A stretch of DNA of 64,000 nucleotides from Streptomyces sp. Ncost-T10-10d (GTDB taxonomy: Bacteria; Actinomycetota; Actinomycetes; Streptomycetales; Streptomycetaceae), in assembly GCF_900091955.1 (NCBI RefSeq), contig NZ_FMDF01000070.1, positions 1 through 64,000 of the forward strand, read 5' to 3'. Positions 8,059-16,356 of the stretch are shown here, one piece after another; position 1 is the stretch's first letter, and every line of letters begins with the position of its first letter. A program made the translations under genes and the position numbers. The notes under the pieces are model-generated. The model was given only the letters and a program-made list of their open reading frames with translations. It was not told where the DNA came from and did no database searches.

Positions 8059-11000
8059 ATGCATGACGACCGCAACCTGGTCGAAGCCCGTCTCAAGCGC
8101 GTCCTCGACGAGCGCATCCGGCCGGCCGTCCACCCGGAGTCCGTACCGTTGGACGTCGCCGTCTGGAACGCGCCCGGTGAGCCCGTTCCGGTCGCCGAGG
8201 GCCTCGCCGCCCTGACCGAACCGATCGCGGTCGGTGACCGGTGGGGCGCGCCCTGGGGCACCTGCTGGTTCCGGATCTCCGGGACCGTCCCCGAGGCGTG
8301 GGCGGGCCGCACCGTCGAGGCGATCCTCGACCTCGGCTTCGACGAGAACATGCCCGGCTTCCAGTGCGAGGGCCTCGTCTACCGGCCCGACGGTACCCCG
8401 GTGAAGGGCCTCAACCCGCGCAACCAGTGGGTGCGCATCGGCGCCCCGGTCGCGGGTGGGGAGGACGTGCTGCTGCACATCGAGGCGGCGTCCAACCCGG
8501 TCATCCTCGACTACCACCCCTTCCTGCCGACGCAGCTCGGCGACAAGGAGACCGCCGGGAGCGAGCCGCAGTACGCTCTCGCCCGGATGGACCTCGCGGT
8601 CTTCGACGAGAACGTGTGGAACCTCGTCCAGGACCTGGAAGTGCTGGGCGAACTGATGCAGGAGTTGCCCGTCGAGGGGGCCCGCCGCTGGGACGTCCTG
8701 CGTGCGATCGGCCGCGCCCTCGACGCGGTCGACCTGCAGGATGTGAACGGCACCGCGGCCGCCGCCCGCGCCGAACTCGCCGCCGTCCTCACCACGCCCG
8801 CGGAGCCGACCGCCCACCGCATCAGCGCCGTCGGCCACGCGCACATCGACTCCGCCTGGCTGTGGCCGCTGCGTGAGACGGTTCGCAAGGTCGCCCGTAC
8901 GACGTCCAACATGACTGCGCTCCTGGAGGACGAGCCCGACTTCGTCTTCGCGATGTCGCAGGCCCAGCAGTTCGCCTGGATCAAGGAGCACCGCCCCGAG
9001 GTCTACGCCAAGGTCAAGAAGGCCGTGGCGGACGGGCGGTTCGTGCCGTCCGGCGGCATGTGGGTCGAGTCCGACACGAACATGCCCGGCTCCGAGGCGA
9101 TGGCCCGTCAGTTCGTGCACGGCAAGCGGTTCTTCCTCGACGAGTTCGGTATCGAGAACGACGAGGCATGGCTGCCCGACACGTTCGGCTTCGCCGCCGG
9201 GCTGCCGCAGATCATCAAGGCCGCAGGCTCGAAGTGGCTGCTCACCCAGAAGATTTCGTGGAGCCAGACCAACAAGTTCCCGCACCACACCTTCCAGTGG
9301 GAGGGCATCGACGGCACGCGGATCTTCACCCACTTCCCGCCTGTCGACACCTACAACTGCTCGATGAAGGGCAGTGAGATCGCCCACGCGGCGAAGAACT
9401 TCAAGGACAAGGGCGTCGCCCGGCACTCCCTTGCGCCGACCGGCTGGGGGGACGGCGGGGGTGGCACCACCCGCGAGATGATCGCGAAGGCCGCCAGGAT
9501 GCGCAGCCTCGAAGGCTCGGCGACCGTGACCTGGGAGACGCCCACCGACTTCTTCACCAAGGCGGAGGCGGAGTACCCGAATGCGCCGGTATGGGTCGGC
9601 GAGCTCTACCTGGAGCTGCACCGCGCCACTCTGACCAGCCAGGCGAAGACCAAGCAGGGAAACCGCCGCAGCGAACATCTGCTGCGCGAGGCCGAGCTGT
9701 GGGCCGCAACCGCCGCCGTACGGACCGGTTTCCCCTACCCGTACGAGCAGTTGGACCGGATCTGGAAGACGGTCCTGCTGCACCAATTCCATGACATCCT
9801 GCCCGGTTCGTCGATCGCCTGGGTGCACCGTGAGGCCGAGAAGACGTACGCGGCCGTCGCGGAGGAGCTGAACGGCATCGTCGACGCTGCGATGCGCGCC
9901 CTGGCGAAGGAGACCCCGTCGGGGGAGACGCTTGTCTTCAACTCTGCGCCGCACACCCGCGGAGGGGTTCCGGCCGGTGGCGCCGCGGCCGTCACCGTCG
10001 GCAGCGGCGGGCGGCTCGCACCGCGCGAGGACGGCGGATACGTACTCGACAACGATCTGCTCCAAGTGGAGATCGACAACCGTGGTCTGGTGGTGTCCGC
10101 GTACGACATCGGTGCCGAGCGCGAGGCCGTGGCGCCCGGCCAGGCCGCGAACCTGCTGCAGATCCACCCCGACTTCCCGAACATGTGGGACGCGTGGGAC
10201 GTCGACGCGTTCTACCGCAACACCGTCACCGACCTGACGGACCTCGATGAGCTCACCCCCGTCGAGGAGGGGGGCATGGTCGGCGTACGCATCGTTCGCA
10301 GCTTCGGCGACTCGAAGGTCACCCAGCAGCTGATGCTCCGCCCGGGTGCCAAGCGGCTCGACATCGACACCGAGGTCGAGTGGCACGAGACGGAGAAGTT
10401 CCTCAAGGCGGCGTTCCCGCTGGACATCCACGCCGAGCGGTATGCCTCCGAGACGCAGTTCGGGCACTTCTACCGGCCCACCCACACCAACACCAGCTGG
10501 GAGGCCGCCAAGTTCGAGGCCTGCAACCACCGCTTCGTCCACCTGGAGGAGCCGGGCTGGGGCGTTGCGCTCGTCAACGATTCGACGTACGGCCATGACG
10601 TAACCCGGTCCGTCCGCGACTGCGATGCCGGGACGACCACCACCGTCCGGGTGTCTCTGCTGCGCGCCCCGCGCTTCCCCGACCCGGAAACGGACCAGGG
10701 TGTGCACCGCTTCCGGCACGCGCTCGCGCCGGGCGCGGCGATCGGCGACGCGGTCCGCGAGGGCTTCCGGATCAACCTGCCGGAGCGCCGGGTCGTCGGC
10801 GAACGCGCGGTGGCTCCGCTGGTGACCGTCGACAACGACGCGGTCGTCGTCAGCGCCGTCAAGCTGGCGGACGACGCGAGCGGCGATGTCGTCGTACGGC
10901 TCTACGAGTCGACGGGTGGCCGTGCCAGGGTCCGGCTCGGTACCGGGTTCGAACTGGTCGGCATGACAGTGACCGACCTGCTGGAGCGGCCGCTCGCCGT

Positions 11001-11088
11001 GGGGAACGTGCCGGTGCGGGTGGACGGCGGCGTACAGCTGTCGCTGCGCCCGTTCGAGCTGGTCACGGTGCGTCTGAAGCGCGGCTGA
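8059..11088 (+). CDS. Alpha-mannosidase, glycoside hydrolase family 38
   Basis: A 1009-residue cytoplasmic enzyme that releases alpha-linked mannose. The GH38 zinc and catalytic motifs are present: HAHIDSAWLWP with His262 and Asp264, and WLPDTFGF with the likely nucleophile Asp374. A family-typical N-terminal beta-sandwich precedes the catalytic domain and large beta-sandwich domains follow it. The length matches bacterial class II mannosidases of about 1000 residues. ATG 8059 is the first credible start after the GH5 gene. It ends the operon, with a strong hairpin terminator 10 bp downstream. It provides the best clue to the substrate of the whole locus, alpha-mannosides such as yeast mannan or N-glycan fragments. 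Confidence 0.95.
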   Translation: MHDDRNLVEARLKRVLDERIRPAVHPESVPLDVAVWNAPGEPVPVAEGLAALTEPIAVGDRWGAPWGTCWFRISGTVPEAWAGRTVEAILDLGFDENMPGFQCEGLVYRPDGTPVKGLNPRNQWVRIGAPVAGGEDVLLHIEAASNPVILDYHPFLPTQLGDKETAGSEPQYALARMDLAVFDENVWNLVQDLEVLGELMQELPVEGARRWDVLRAIGRALDAVDLQDVNGTAAAARAELAAVLTTPAEPTAHRISAVGHAHIDSAWLWPLRETVRKVARTTSNMTALLEDEPDFVFAMSQAQQFAWIKEHRPEVYAKVKKAVADGRFVPSGGMWVESDTNMPGSEAMARQFVHGKRFFLDEFGIENDEAWLPDTFGFAAGLPQIIKAAGSKWLLTQKISWSQTNKFPHHTFQWEGIDGTRIFTHFPPVDTYNCSMKGSEIAHAAKNFKDKGVARHSLAPTGWGDGGGGTTREMIAKAARMRSLEGSATVTWETPTDFFTKAEAEYPNAPVWVGELYLELHRATLTSQAKTKQGNRRSEHLLREAELWAATAAVRTGFPYPYEQLDRIWKTVLLHQFHDILPGSSIAWVHREAEKTYAAVAEELNGIVDAAMRALAKETPSGETLVFNSAPHTRGGVPAGGAAAVTVGSGGRLAPREDGGYVLDNDLLQVEIDNRGLVVSAYDIGAEREAVAPGQAANLLQIHPDFPNMWDAWDVDAFYRNTVTDLTDLDELTPVEEGGMVGVRIVRSFGDSKVTQQLMLRPGAKRLDIDTEVEWHETEKFLKAAFPLDIHAERYASETQFGHFYRPTHTNTSWEAAKFEACNHRFVHLEEPGWGVALVNDSTYGHDVTRSVRDCDAGTTTTVRVSLLRAPRFPDPETDQGVHRFRHALAPGAAIGDAVREGFRINLPERRVVGERAVAPLVTVDNDAVVVSAVKLADDASGDVVVRLYESTGGRARVRLGTGFELVGMTVTDLLERPLAVGNVPVRVDGGVQLSLRPFELVTVRLKRG

Positions 11089-11097
11089 GCGGAGCCG

Positions 11098-11120
11098 GGC
11101 CCGCCCCTCGGGGGCGGGCC
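11098..11120 (+). terminator. Hairpin terminator after the mannoside operon
   Basis: Perfect 10-bp stem GGCCCGCCCC / GGGGCGGGCC with a TCG loop, 10 bp after the alpha-mannosidase stop. No U-tract, as is usual in Streptomyces. Confidence 0.75.
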
Positions 11121-11139
11121 GACTCCGATCAGCAGCAGG

Positions 11140-11418
11140 GTGTTCGGTGCAGCCGACCGCGAGGCCTGGTACGGCGACGCCGCCGACATCCCCCTCGACA
11201 CGCTGCTCCCGGAGCCGTACAACGCCGAGCGCCGCGCCCTCGAGGAGGGCATGGACCCGGAGGTCGTCGAGGAGCTGCGCCGCCGCGGCCATGACGTCAC
11301 CGTCGGCGACCCGTGGTCCGAGGGCCGGATGTGCGCCGTGGCCCGGGACCCGGAGACGGGAGTGCTGTCCGCGGCCGCGAACCCGCGCGGCATGCAGGGG
11401 TACGCCGTCGGACGCTGA
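11140..11418 (+). pseudogene. Internally deleted gamma-glutamyltranspeptidase remnant
   Basis: The frame reads ADREAWYGDAADIPLDTLL, then PYNAERRAL, then jumps to GHDVTVGDPWSEGRMCAVAR and ends PETGVLSAAANPRGMQGYAVGR-like at a proper stop. In complete GGT enzymes these two blocks belong to one protein but are separated by more than 100 residues, and the large N-terminal subunit precedes both. It is therefore a two-piece scar of a roughly 600-residue gene. No start signal is visible. The surrounding stretch 11121-11481 holds nothing else. Confidence 0.75.
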
Positions 11419-11481
11419 CCGGCCACCTCCCCGTCATGACCAGGTCGTCGGCACCGCGGTGGACCGTGCTTAGCTGGGGTC

Positions 11482-12309
11482 ATGATCGATGAATTCCTTG
11501 CCGGAGACCTGACCGAGGTCGAGGCGGCGGTCCGCGCAGCGGCCGCCGCCGAGATCATGCCGCGCTACCGGCAGCTCGCCGCGCACGAGATCGTCGAGAA
11601 GAGCGGCCCGCACGACCTGGTCACCACCGCCGACCGCCTCGCCGAGGAACATCTCACCGCATCCCTGACCAGGCTCCTGCCCGGCTCGGTCGTCGTCGGC
11701 GAGGAGGCGGTCCACGCCGATCCGAAGGTGTACGACGCCCTGGGCGGCGACGCGCCGGTGTGGGTCGTCGACCCGGTCGACGGCACCCGCCAGTTCGTCC
11801 GCGGCGAACCGGGTTTCTGCACCCTGGTCGCCCTCGCCCACCGCGGCGAACTCCTGGCCTCCTGGACGTATGCCGCAGCCCTGGACGAGATGGCGATCGC
11901 CGTCCGTGGCCGCGGTGCCACGCTCGACGGCAAGCCGATACACTCCGGCTCGCCTGCGCCCGGGGCTGTTCTGCGGGTGGCGATGTCGCACCCCGACTAC
12001 ACCACCGAGGCCCAGAAGCGCGCCCTCCTCGGCCTGCGCACCGAGGGCATCGATGCCCGCCCCTGTGGTTCCGCAGGCCTCGAATACCTCGCCGTCGCCC
12101 GCGGCGACCAGGACGCGGTCGCCTTCAACTGGGAGTACGCCTGGGACCACGCGGCAGGCCTGCTCCTGGTCACCGAGGCGGGCGGCGCCCAGGCCACGCT
12201 CTCCGGCGCCCCGTTCCGCATCACCGGCGGCAACGCCCTGCCGTTCACGGCGGCCCGTGACGAGGCGACCGTCGAGCGCGTCCTTCAGGCGCTCCGCGGC
12301 GAGGCCTGA
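11482..12309 (+). CDS. Inositol monophosphatase-family phosphatase
   Basis: A 275-residue metal-dependent phosphatase of the IMPase/FIG superfamily (inositol phosphate, histidinol phosphate or PAP phosphatases). Metal ligands are visible: GEEA near residues 73-76, WVVDPVDGTRQF with Asp97 and Asp100, and a C-terminal WDHAAG. The proline-isoleucine form DPIDG is here DPVDG. ATG 11482 lies close to a GTC/GGG context without a strong ribosome binding site. The 3' end overlaps the convergent VOC gene by 25 bp. Substrate cannot be assigned; histidinol-phosphatase-like or inositol phosphatase are both possible. Confidence 0.88.
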   Translation: MIDEFLAGDLTEVEAAVRAAAAAEIMPRYRQLAAHEIVEKSGPHDLVTTADRLAEEHLTASLTRLLPGSVVVGEEAVHADPKVYDALGGDAPVWVVDPVDGTRQFVRGEPGFCTLVALAHRGELLASWTYAAALDEMAIAVRGRGATLDGKPIHSGSPAPGAVLRVAMSHPDYTTEAQKRALLGLRTEGIDARPCGSAGLEYLAVARGDQDAVAFNWEYAWDHAAGLLLVTEAGGAQATLSGAPFRITGGNALPFTAARDEATVERVLQALRGEA

Positions 12310-12710
12310 CCCACCGCCGCCTCGCCGTTGCCGTGCTGGACCAGGCAGAACGGATGCCCGGCCGGGTCCGCGTAGATCCGCCAAGGGCGCCCCGTCCCGG
12401 CTCCGTCGTCGAGGACCACCGCACCGGCCGCCACTGCCTGCGTCTGCGCCGCGTCCAGGTCCGGGACGCCGAAGTCCAGATGGAACTGCTGCGGATGCGC
12501 CGGATCCCCCCACTGCGGCGGCCGGTGGTCCGCCACCCGCTGGAAGGCGAGGACCGGCCCGGCTGCCGTGTGGAGCGTCGCCCAGCCGTCGCCGAGCGCC
12601 CATCGCCGGTCCGGCCGGTCGACCTCGCCGCCGAGCAGACAGTGGTAGAACCCGGCGAGGCGTGCGGGATCGGCGCAGTCGAGCACCACGCACTGGAGTT
12701 CGGCGATCAC
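12285..12710 (-). CDS. VOC-family (glyoxalase/bleomycin-resistance fold) protein
   Basis: A 141-residue protein with two beta-alpha-beta-beta-beta repeats of the vicinal oxygen chelate fold. Typical landmarks are LDCADPARLAGFY at the N-terminus, FHLDFGVPDLDAA in the middle and ADPAGHPFCL near the end. GTG 12710 overlaps the stop of the upstream nucleotidyltransferase gene in a GTGA, so the two are translationally coupled. Its last 25 bp overlap the convergent IMPase gene. Members may be isomerases, dioxygenases or drug-binding proteins; nothing here decides. Confidence 0.82.
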   Translation of the reverse strand: MIAELQCVVLDCADPARLAGFYHCLLGGEVDRPDRRWALGDGWATLHTAAGPVLAFQRVADHRPPQWGDPAHPQQFHLDFGVPDLDAAQTQAVAAGAVVLDDGAGTGRPWRIYADPAGHPFCLVQHGNGEAAVGQASPRSA

Positions 12711-13582
12711 GAGGGGCTCCCGGGTTCTCCGGCGCCCGCCGCCAGCACCGATCGGACGTCCCGTACCAGCTCCGCAGCCCTGCGCACCGCCGCCGCGTCC
12801 AGCCCCCGCAGCGCCTCGCCGACCCGTTCGGCGAAGTCCGCGGGGGTGTCCGGCAGGGCGGCCGCAGCGGCCATCGCACCCTTCTCGTTCAGACACCAGG
12901 TGCGGTGGTGGGCGTGGAGCGACTGGGTGAGGATGCCGAACGCCCGCGACAGGCACAGGGCGACATGGAGCGGGTCCCCGGCAGAGGCCGACTTGCGGGC
13001 GGCCGCAACCGAGAATTCCGCCTCCCATGCGGCTTCGACGAGCGCGGTGCGCAGTGGCTCCGGGTAGGTCCGGGTCTCCTGCTGAAGCACCGTCAATTCG
13101 CCCCGGGGATCGGCGAGCACATGCCCGAGCGCGACCTCGCCGGGATAGGCGGGGGACCAGAACCCGAGCGGGTGCCCCGGCTGTACGCCCACTTCGAAGC
13201 GGCCTTCGAGGCAGTCGGACCAGACCGCCTCCACCCGGTCCAGATCGCGCAGGATCCAGTCCACCGGGGCGCCGTCCACCCGCAGCCAGGCCCCGCCGTC
13301 GACCCAGGGCCCCCAGCCGCCGGGACCCGCGACCTCTGCCGGGGAACCCTGTACCTCGGACGCCAACGCGGTCAGTGCGGCCAGGTCGGGAGTGCCGCGG
13401 TAGTACAAGCCCAGATCCCAGTCGGAGTCCGGGCGATGCGTGCCGCGGGCCCGGCTGCCGCCCAGGGCGACGGCCCGGATGCCGGGCAGCGCGGCGAGCC
13501 GGGAGGCCATGTCCGCGATACGGACGGGCGTGGCGGAGCAGGGATGCGGCACGGGCGCGGTATCGGAGTTCGGCGTGTTCAT
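12707..13582 (-). CDS. Nucleotidyltransferase-domain protein (Pol beta-like fold)
   Basis: A 291-residue protein. The signature GGSRARGTHRPDSDWDLGLY (about residues 42-61) is the GS...DxD motif of the polymerase beta/MNT superfamily that binds Mg-ATP and transfers a nucleotide. A helical C-terminal domain of about 120 residues follows. The nearest described groups include aminoglycoside nucleotidyltransferases and MNT-type toxins/antitoxins, but there is no HEPN partner gene beside it. It shares a GTGA overlap with the VOC gene downstream. The product is probably cytoplasmic; the acceptor substrate is unknown. Confidence 0.8.
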   Translation of the reverse strand: MNTPNSDTAPVPHPCSATPVRIADMASRLAALPGIRAVALGGSRARGTHRPDSDWDLGLYYRGTPDLAALTALASEVQGSPAEVAGPGGWGPWVDGGAWLRVDGAPVDWILRDLDRVEAVWSDCLEGRFEVGVQPGHPLGFWSPAYPGEVALGHVLADPRGELTVLQQETRTYPEPLRTALVEAAWEAEFSVAAARKSASAGDPLHVALCLSRAFGILTQSLHAHHRTWCLNEKGAMAAAAALPDTPADFAERVGEALRGLDAAAVRRAAELVRDVRSVLAAGAGEPGSPS

Positions 13583-13669
13583 CGAGCGGCGACCCTACCC
13601 GCGACCGAGCTGTCGGCGCCTCGGAATATCCTGGGTGTCCTGGCCATCGGCTGACGAAGGAGTCCGAAG

Positions 13670-15085
13670 GTGCCGTCGATGCTTGATGCCGTCGTCGTGG
13701 GGGCGGGGCCCAACGGACTGACCGCCGCGGCCGAACTGGCCCGCCGTGGCTTCGCCGTGGAGGTCTTCGAGGCGGCCGAGACCGTCGGAGGCGGTGCCCG
13801 TACCGAAGAGCTCACCCTCCCCGGCTTCCGCCACGACCCCTGCTCCGCCGTCCATCCGCTGGGCATCGGCTCGCCCGCGTTCAACGCGATGCCGCTGGCC
13901 CGGCACGGCCTGGAGTGGCTCCAGCCCGAGCTGGCACTCGCCCACCCGTTCCCGGACGGGTCGGCCGCCGTGCTCACCGGGTCGGTGGGGGAGAGCGCCA
14001 TGTCGCTCGGCGCCGAGGACGCCGGGGCGTACCGCAGGCTCGTCGCCCCGTACCTGGGGCACTGGGACACCCTCGCCCAGGACTTTCTGCGCACTCCGTG
14101 GGACGGGCTGCCCCATGACCCGTACCGCTGGGTGCGATTCGGTCTCGACGCGCTCCAGCCCGCGACACTGCTCTCCCGCCGCTTCCGCGGTGCGAAGGCG
14201 CGCGGCCTGTTCGCCGGGCTCGGCGCCCATGCCATAGCGCCCGTCAGCGGCCTGGCCACCGGCGGGGTCGCCCTGCTCTTCGCCCTCGCCGCGCACGAGA
14301 AGGGCTGGCCGGTGCCGCGCGGCGGATCGCAGTCCATCTCCGACGCCCTCGCCTCGTACATCCGCGAACAGGGCGGCACGATCCGTACCGGCACGGAGGT
14401 CAAGCGCCTGGACGAGCTCCCGCCCGCCCGCGCCTACATCTTCGACACCTCGCCGACCGCCCTCGCCCGCATCGCGGGGCTGGGCCGGGCCTACAGCGGC
14501 TATCGGTACGGGGCATCCTGCTTCAAGATCGATTACGCGCTGTCGGGCCCCGTCCCGTGGACCGCGAAGGAGGCCCGGCGCGCCGGAACGGTCCACGTCG
14601 GCCCCACGGCCGGCGAGATCAACTCCGCGCTGAGCGCCGCGGTGGCGGGCCGCGACCCGAGTGTGCCGTTCCTGATCACGGCGCAGCCCAGCCTGGTCGA
14701 TCCGTCCCGCGCGCCCGAGGGCCGGCATGTCTTCTGGGCGTACGGACACGTCCCGGCGGGCTGGGAGGGCGACGCCACTGATGTCATCGAGCGGCAGCTG
14801 GAGCGCTTCGCCCCGGGCTTCCGCGACCTGGTGCTCGCCCGAGCAGTCGCGGGGCCGCCCCAACTCGCGGCGCGCAACGCCAACTACGTCGGCGGCGACA
14901 TCGCGTGCGGCGCGTTCTCCGGCCTCCAGACGGTGATACGGCCCAAGCTCGCACGGGTTCCGTACGCGACGGCGCATCCGGCGGTGTTCATCTGCTCCTC
15001 GGCCACTCCGCCCGGCCCGGGCGTGCACGGCATGTCCGGTCACCATGCGGCGAAGGCCGTCTGGCGGCGGCTGCGGGCGGTCTGA
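13670..15085 (+). CDS. FAD-dependent oxidoreductase, phytoene desaturase-like
   Basis: A 471-residue flavoprotein. The N-terminal Rossmann motif [20 protein letters not shown] is followed by the E...GGGARTEE segment of the NAD(P)/FAD-dependent amine oxidase and carotenoid desaturase superfamily. The C-terminal end carries the second FAD contact near [17 protein letters not shown] 13670 has AAGGAG 8 nt upstream; ATG 13679 is also possible. No carotenoid genes surround it, and this subgroup (soluble desaturase/isomerase-like, pyridine nucleotide-disulfide oxidoreductase domain 2 type) is common and uncharacterised in actinobacteria. Confidence 0.85.
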   Translation: MPSMLDAVVVGAGPNGLTAAAELARRGFAVEVFEAAETVGGGARTEELTLPGFRHDPCSAVHPLGIGSPAFNAMPLARHGLEWLQPELALAHPFPDGSAAVLTGSVGESAMSLGAEDAGAYRRLVAPYLGHWDTLAQDFLRTPWDGLPHDPYRWVRFGLDALQPATLLSRRFRGAKARGLFAGLGAHAIAPVSGLATGGVALLFALAAHEKGWPVPRGGSQSISDALASYIREQGGTIRTGTEVKRLDELPPARAYIFDTSPTALARIAGLGRAYSGYRYGASCFKIDYALSGPVPWTAKEARRAGTVHVGPTAGEINSALSAAVAGRDPSVPFLITAQPSLVDPSRAPEGRHVFWAYGHVPAGWEGDATDVIERQLERFAPGFRDLVLARAVAGPPQLAARNANYVGGDIACGAFSGLQTVIRPKLARVPYATAHPAVFICSSATPPGPGVHGMSGHHAAKAVWRRLRAV

Positions 15086-15236
15086 GCGCCTCAAGGCGGT
15101 CCGGAGCGACGGGGCCGTCCGGCCCCGGGCCGATGTGCCCCCTGCCCCACCGGGCAGGGGCGCCGGTCGATTCCGGCCGGTCACGGCCGCGCAACCCCGG
15201 CCGTGACCTCCGGGGCCTTCGCCGGCCGACCGTGGA

Positions 15237-15455
15237 CGCCCGGACGACGGCGACCACGACCGGGATCACGTCGAGCACGGCGAGGGAGACCGGCGGAGGC
15301 ATCCGGACCACGGCGGCACCGGCGACGGCGCAGGCGGTGCGTGCGATGAGTCGTCCGGCCCGGTCCCGGCGGGTGATGACGCGGGAGTGGCGGGCCCGGT
15401 CGGCCAGGTGGACCACAGGGGCGCCGTACAGCGGCGCCGAGGGCCGTGCGGCCAA
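15237..15455 (-). other. Coding-like stretch, possible small gene or remnant
   Basis: Within the 392-bp gap between the FAD oxidoreductase and the macro-domain gene, one minus-strand frame shows very high third-position GC and a sensible composition: basic, then a hydrophobic segment (VSLAVLDVIPVVVAVV). The frame opens with only a TTG at 15455 and no ribosome binding site, and runs on to 14988 with a low-complexity arginine-rich tail into the neighbouring gene. I do not recognise a family. It may be the remains of a small membrane protein. Confidence 0.25.
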
Positions 15456-15477
15456 CGGGGTACGGCATCATGGCCGG

Positions 15478-16002
15478 ATGCGCACACCCGAGGGCGTCAC
15501 CGTCACCCTGGTACGCGGTGACATCACCCAGCAGTCCGCCGATGTCATCGTCAACGCGGCGAACTCCTCCCTGCTCGGCGGCGGCGGAGTCGACGGAGCG
15601 ATCCACCGGCGCGGCGGTCCGGAGATCCTCGCCGCGTGCCGCGAGCTGCGTGCCTCGCGGTACGGAAAGGGCCTGCGCACCGGCCAGGCCGTTGCCACGA
15701 CGGCCGGAAGGCTCGATGCCCGATGGGTGGTCCACACCGTGGGTCCGGTGTACGGGAGTTCCGGCAGTGATCCGTCCCTGCTGGCGTCCTGCTACCGCGA
15801 GTGCCTGCGCGTCGCCGACGAGCTCGGTGCGACGACCGTCGCTTTCCCAGCCATTTCGGCTGGTGCGTACGGTTGGCCGCTGGAGGATGCCGCGCGTATC
15901 GCGGTGGAGGCGGTGCGTACGGCTCACACGGCCGTCGAGGAAGTCAGATTCGTCCTCTTCGACGATCAGGCCTACGAGGCGTTCGCCGCGCAGGTCGGCT
16001 GA
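15478..16002 (+). CDS. Macro-domain protein (ADP-ribose / O-acetyl-ADP-ribose hydrolase type)
   Basis: A 174-residue stand-alone macro domain. Diagnostic ADP-ribose contacts are visible: GDIT at residues 14-17, NAANSSLLGGGGVDGAIHR at about 26-44, and FPAISAGAYGWP at about 123-134. Enzymes of this MacroD-like arrangement hydrolyse O-acetyl-ADP-ribose or mono-ADP-ribosyl esters. ATG 15478 matches the usual N-terminus. It stands alone, but two degraded relatives occur at 25505-25804 and 28802-28847, and a sirtuin that could make O-acetyl-ADP-ribose lies at 32430. Confidence 0.92.
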   Translation: MRTPEGVTVTLVRGDITQQSADVIVNAANSSLLGGGGVDGAIHRRGGPEILAACRELRASRYGKGLRTGQAVATTAGRLDARWVVHTVGPVYGSSGSDPSLLASCYRECLRVADELGATTVAFPAISAGAYGWPLEDAARIAVEAVRTAHTAVEEVRFVLFDDQAYEAFAAQVG

Positions 16003-16356
16003 CGTTGCTGAAGCGATTGCCCGGCCTGAATCGCTACCAGTGGCAGCCGCTGCAGCACGATCCGTCACTGAGGTGTCGTGCGGCCAGGCATGACTCGTCG
16101 CTCGTCGCTCGTCGTGTCTGTGAAGGGTGTACGTGAGGCTGAGGTCGCTGGTGCAGGACAGTATCCACCGGCGACGTGATCCTGATGATGCATCAGGTGG
16201 AGTGCGTGGCTATCCTCGAACTGGTCGCGAAGGGGTCCTGACCTGTGGCTTTGCGCGTGCGCATGGCAGCTCCCGGAGTCACGCTTCGGGTTGACCGCTC
16301 GCGTCGATGCCGGGCCCGGAGCTGTTGCTCCGAGCCCGGCGCCGGTCGCTGGGCGA
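16003..16356. other. Intergenic stretch between macro-domain gene and ThuA-type gene
   Basis: No frame in these 354 bases has convincing coding bias, a start signal or family resemblance. A short CTCGTCG repeat lies at about 16087-16110. The only structured element is the terminator at 16309-16340. Confidence 0.5.
16309..16340 (-). terminator. Terminator for the ThuA/sugar dehydrogenase gene
   Basis: Stem CGGGCCCGGAGC (16311-16322) and GCTCCGAGCCCG (16327-16338) with loop TGTT and one internal mismatch, 18 bp after the minus-strand stop. Confidence 0.75.

Noticed and set aside
6691-11292. 1533-codon open frame on the minus strand
   Set aside because: It is the antisense shadow of the permease end, GH5 and GH38 genes; composition is abnormal and the plus-strand frames carry complete enzyme motifs.
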